Shown here piece after piece: positions 7,031 to 8,606 of a DNA stretch of 8,606 bases; within the stretch, counting starts at the first letter, position 1, and every line of letters starts with the position of its first letter. Made by a program: the position numbers and the translations under genes. Source of the DNA: Pseudomonadota bacterium (GTDB lineage Bacteria; Pseudomonadota; Gammaproteobacteria; Xanthomonadales; Xanthomonadaceae). Below the pieces are notes generated by a model, which did no database searches, was not told where the DNA came from, and worked only from the letters and a program-made list of their open reading frames with translations. The DNA lies in NCBI GenBank assembly GCA_023423235.1, contig JAFAFY010000223.1:1-8606 (forward strand), written 5' to 3'.

Positions 7031-7582
7031 GTGAGCCGCCGTCTGCCGACCATCCACGCGATCAGCGAGCGCGAGGCCGGGCCACTGCGCATGGAAGAGC
7101 TGGACTTGGAGTTCAGCAATGGCGAGCGCCGGCGCTACGAGCGTCTGCATGGCAGTGGCCACGGCGCGGTCATCGTGGTGCCGATGCTCGATGCCGACAC
7201 CGTGCTGCTGGTGCGTGAGTACGCCGCCGGCATGCACCGCTACGAGTTGGGCCTGGTCAAGGGCCGCATCGATGCCGGCGAGACGCCGGTGCAGGCGGCC
7301 GACCGCGAGCTCAAGGAAGAAGCCGGCTACGGCGCCCGGCGCCTCGACGCGCTGCGGATGCTCTCGCTGGCGCCGACCTACATGAGCCACCAGGCGACCC
7401 TGGTCGTGGCGCGCGACCTGTATCCCGAGCGTCTGCCCGGCGACGAGCCCGAGCCGCTGGAGGTCGTGCCGTGGAAGCTCGACGCGTTGCACGAGTTGAT
7501 CCTGCGCGAGGAATTCTCCGAAGGCCGCTCGATCGCCGCGCTCTACATCGCCCGCGACTGGCTGCGCCACCACGGTGGCTGA
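7031..7582 (+). CDS. nudE: Nudix hydrolase NudE (ADP compounds hydrolase)
   Basis: 183 aa, against 186 for E. coli NudE. It hydrolyses ADP-linked compounds such as ADP-ribose, NADH and Ap3A, in the cytoplasm with a divalent metal. The complete Nudix box runs from Gly78 to Tyr100: G78, E84, R92-E93-L94, E96-E97, G99, fitting GX5EX7REUXEEXGU, with the REXXEE glutamates that bind metal. Before it lie DLEFSNGERRRYER (residues 25-38) and LVREYAAGMHRYELG (60-74). After it come SLAPTYMSHQ (112-121) and DLYPERLPGDEPEPL (129-143). All closely follow NudE. The open frame reaches far upstream through antisense of bioA, but similarity starts at GTG 7031; a weak CAGGG lies 7 nt before it. An ATG at 7091 would cut off N-terminal residues conserved in NudE. 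It overlaps cysQ by 8 nt. A plain ADP-ribose pyrophosphatase (NudF type) is less likely. Confidence 0.93.
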   Translation: MSRRLPTIHAISEREAGPLRMEELDLEFSNGERRRYERLHGSGHGAVIVVPMLDADTVLLVREYAAGMHRYELGLVKGRIDAGETPVQAADRELKEEAGYGARRLDALRMLSLAPTYMSHQATLVVARDLYPERLPGDEPEPLEVVPWKLDALHELILREEFSEGRSIAALYIARDWLRHHGG

Positions 7583-8390
7583 GGCCGCGACGCGCATCGA
7601 CCCTGCGCTGCGCGATGCGGTCATCGCCCTGGCGCGCGAGGCCGCCGCGGCAATCCTGGCGGTCTATGCCCGCGATTTCGAGGTGATCTGCAAGGCCGAC
7701 CACAGCCCGGTGACCGCGGCCGATCTCGACGCCCATCGCATCATCGTCGCCGGCCTGGGCCGGTTGACGCCCGGGATCCCGGTGCTGTCGGAGGAGTCGG
7801 CCGCCAGCGCGGCCACGGCCGAACGCCGCGCATGGCCGCGGATGTGGCTGGTCGATCCACTCGACGGTACCCGCGAGTTCGTCAAGCGCAACGACGAGTT
7901 CAGCGTCAACATCGCGCTGATCGAGCGTGGGGTCGCCAGTTTCGGCGTGATCCAGGCGCCGGTGACCGGCACGGTCTGGCATGGCGGGCCCGGCCTGGGC
8001 GCATTCCGCCGCGCGGGCGACGCGGATGTCGCGATCCACGCCAACCGGATCGGCCCCGGCCACGGGCCGTTGCGGGTCGCGACCAGCCGCTCGCACCGCA
8101 CGCCGCGCACCGATGCGCTGCTGGCACGCATCGGCGAGGTCGAGCCGATGGCGCTGGGATCGTCGCTGAAGTTTTGCCGGATTGCCGAGGGCGGCATGGA
8201 TGTCTATCCGCGCTTCGGGCCGACCAGCGAATGGGACACCGCGGCCGGCCAGGCGATCCTCGAAGGCGCGGGCGGCTGCGTGCTGGACCTGCGCGGGCGC
8301 CCCTTCCGCTACAACCAGCGTGACACCGTGCTCAACGGCGATTTCATTGCGCTCGGCGATCCCGGCCTGCCGTGGCGCGGCTGGATGTAG
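7575..8390 (+). CDS. cysQ: 3'(2'),5'-bisphosphate nucleotidase CysQ
   Basis: 271 aa; magnesium-dependent, lithium-sensitive phosphatase of the inositol monophosphatase superfamily. It removes the 3'-phosphate from 3'-phosphoadenosine 5'-phosphate (PAP), a by-product of PAPS reduction in sulfate assimilation, and so controls PAP/PAPS levels. Motifs in order: KADHSPVTAAD (residues 40-50); VLSEES (70-75) with metal-binding Glu73-Glu74; WLVDPLDGTREFVKRNDEFSV (91-111, metal ligands Asp94 and Asp97); SRSHRTP (171-177); GSSLKFCRIAEGGMDVYPRFG (195-215); and SEWDTAAGQAI (218-228), with the second metal-site Asp221. These closely follow E. coli CysQ (246 aa); the extra length is partly an N-terminal extension. 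The GTG start lies 8 nt inside nudE with no obvious ribosome binding site, so translation is probably coupled to nudE. Confidence 0.95.
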   Translation: MAEAATRIDPALRDAVIALAREAAAAILAVYARDFEVICKADHSPVTAADLDAHRIIVAGLGRLTPGIPVLSEESAASAATAERRAWPRMWLVDPLDGTREFVKRNDEFSVNIALIERGVASFGVIQAPVTGTVWHGGPGLGAFRRAGDADVAIHANRIGPGHGPLRVATSRSHRTPRTDALLARIGEVEPMALGSSLKFCRIAEGGMDVYPRFGPTSEWDTAAGQAILEGAGGCVLDLRGRPFRYNQRDTVLNGDFIALGDPGLPWRGWM

Positions 8391-8423
8391 TTCGTTTTTC
8401 GGGTTCTTCGCCCAACAGTGCGG

Positions 8424-8437
8424 CGATCCGCGGATCG
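8424..8437. repeat. Perfect 14-bp palindrome (possible operator)
   Basis: CGATCCGCGGATCG reads identically on both strands. It starts 34 bp after the cysQ stop and lies about 105 bp before the mazG start. With no spacer it is a poor RNA hairpin (5-bp stem, 4-nt loop, no T-tract), so a protein-binding site is more likely than a terminator; GC-rich DNA also makes such palindromes by chance. Confidence 0.35.
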
Positions 8438-8481
8438 GAAGCAAAGTCAGCTGCAGAAAATTTTGTCGCCCGCTTTGCGTC
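8438..8481. repeat. Imperfect inverted repeat around an AAAATTTT centre
   Basis: GAAGCAAAG (8438-8446) faces CTTTGCGTC (8473-8481), pairing at 8 of 9 positions, with a 26-base interval that contains AAAATTTT near its middle. It immediately follows the 14-bp palindrome. It could be a regulatory dyad upstream of mazG, or chance. Confidence 0.25.
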
Positions 8482-8529
8482 GCCGTATCCGCGTTGATCG
8501 GCACGAATCCGTGGCAGAACACAATGTGT

Positions 8530-8534
8530 GAGGA
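8530..8534 (+). promoter_or_regulatory. Ribosome binding site deciding the mazG start
   Basis: GAGGA ends 7 nt before the ATG at 8542. An in-frame ATG at 8524 would add six residues and place this site inside the coding region, so 8542 is preferred. Confidence 0.7.
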
Positions 8535-8541
8535 ATCGAAG

Positions 8542-8606
8542 ATGCAAGACGCGACAGGCGGAATCGACAGGTTGCTGGCGATCATGGCGCGGCTGCGCGA
8601 TCCGCA
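8542..8606 (+). CDS. mazG: Nucleoside triphosphate pyrophosphohydrolase MazG, N-terminal fragment (runs off the window)
   Basis: Only 21 complete codons are present before the window ends. After a short leader the sequence GIDRLLAIMARLRDP matches the first helix of MazG, whose family start reads IDRLLxIMxRLRDP in E. coli. MazG cleaves nucleoside triphosphates to monophosphate and pyrophosphate, removes abnormal nucleotides and influences (p)ppGpp levels in E. coli. The catalytic EExxE motifs would lie beyond the window, so integrity cannot be judged. The start at 8542 has a good ribosome binding site. It follows cysQ at 151 bp, far enough to have its own promoter, yet fits a nucleotide-housekeeping cluster with nudE and cysQ. 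The call rests on a short but distinctive stretch. Confidence 0.85.
   Translation, partial: MQDATGGIDRLLAIMARLRDP

Larger units (their letters stand above)
8391..8541. other. AT-rich intergenic region between cysQ and mazG
   Basis: These 151 bp form the longest non-coding stretch and are visibly richer in A and T than the rest, with runs such as GTTTTTC near 8394 and AAAATTTT at 8457-8464. The region contains a perfect 14-bp palindrome and a wider inverted repeat (listed separately). Promoter-like pairs are weak: TTGTCG (8463-8468) with TATCCG (8486-8491) at 17 bp spacing is the best seen. No hairpin with a T-tract is evident after cysQ. Confidence 0.5.

Noticed and set aside
8401..8413. GGG/CCC short hairpin after cysQ as a terminator
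   Set aside because: The stem is only about 3 bp and no T-tract follows it.
8511..8530. Sigma-54-type promoter before mazG (TGGCA at 8512-8516)
   Set aside because: The required TTGC-type -12 element is absent at the correct spacing.

Overview
The window is about 8.6 kb of very GC-rich, densely packed chromosomal DNA. Start codons are often GTG, genes overlap by 4 to 10 bases, and most proteins have their closest recognisable counterparts in gammaproteobacteria. Gene content and protein style (a Chp/Pil-type hybrid chemosensory kinase, a BioA of the 'WHPCTQM' type, and a nudE-cysQ-mazG run) suggest a Xanthomonadaceae/Lysobacteraceae bacterium of the Lysobacter-Luteimonas kind. This assignment is an inference from content, not from a marker gene.

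Region 1 (1-4761, plus strand) is the 3' end of a Chp (Pil-Chp) chemosensory operon, the type that controls type IV pilus twitching and surface sensing. It holds the C-terminal 896 residues of the large hybrid kinase ChpA/PilL, a protein in the chpB position, and a ChpC-type CheW adaptor. The three genes overlap by 8 and 4 nt and are probably co-translated. The most notable observation is the middle protein. It keeps the outline of a CheB methylesterase domain, but the Ser, His and Asp catalytic positions are all replaced, and its N-terminal receiver-like domain lacks the phospho-acceptor Asp. It looks like a catalytically dead CheB.

Region 2 (4819-6977, minus strand) is a bioA-rsmE pair overlapping by 10 nt, with a good ribosome binding site for rsmE inside the bioA coding region. 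BioA makes 7,8-diaminopelargonate for biotin synthesis. RsmE methylates 16S rRNA U1498. Both use S-adenosylmethionine. The pair converges on the chp operon across a 57-bp gap with a small GC hairpin.

Region 3 (7031-8606, plus strand) is divergent from bioA across 53 bp. It encodes NudE (Nudix hydrolase), CysQ (3'(2'),5'-bisphosphate nucleotidase, overlapping nudE by 8 nt) and, after a comparatively AT-rich 151-bp gap, the start of MazG. The three form a nucleotide-housekeeping cluster. The bioA/nudE gap holds -10-like hexamers on both strands. The bioA one is so close to the ATG that the mRNA may be leaderless.

I see no rRNA, tRNA, CRISPR array, insertion sequence or phage gene, and no gene-free stretch longer than about 150 bases.
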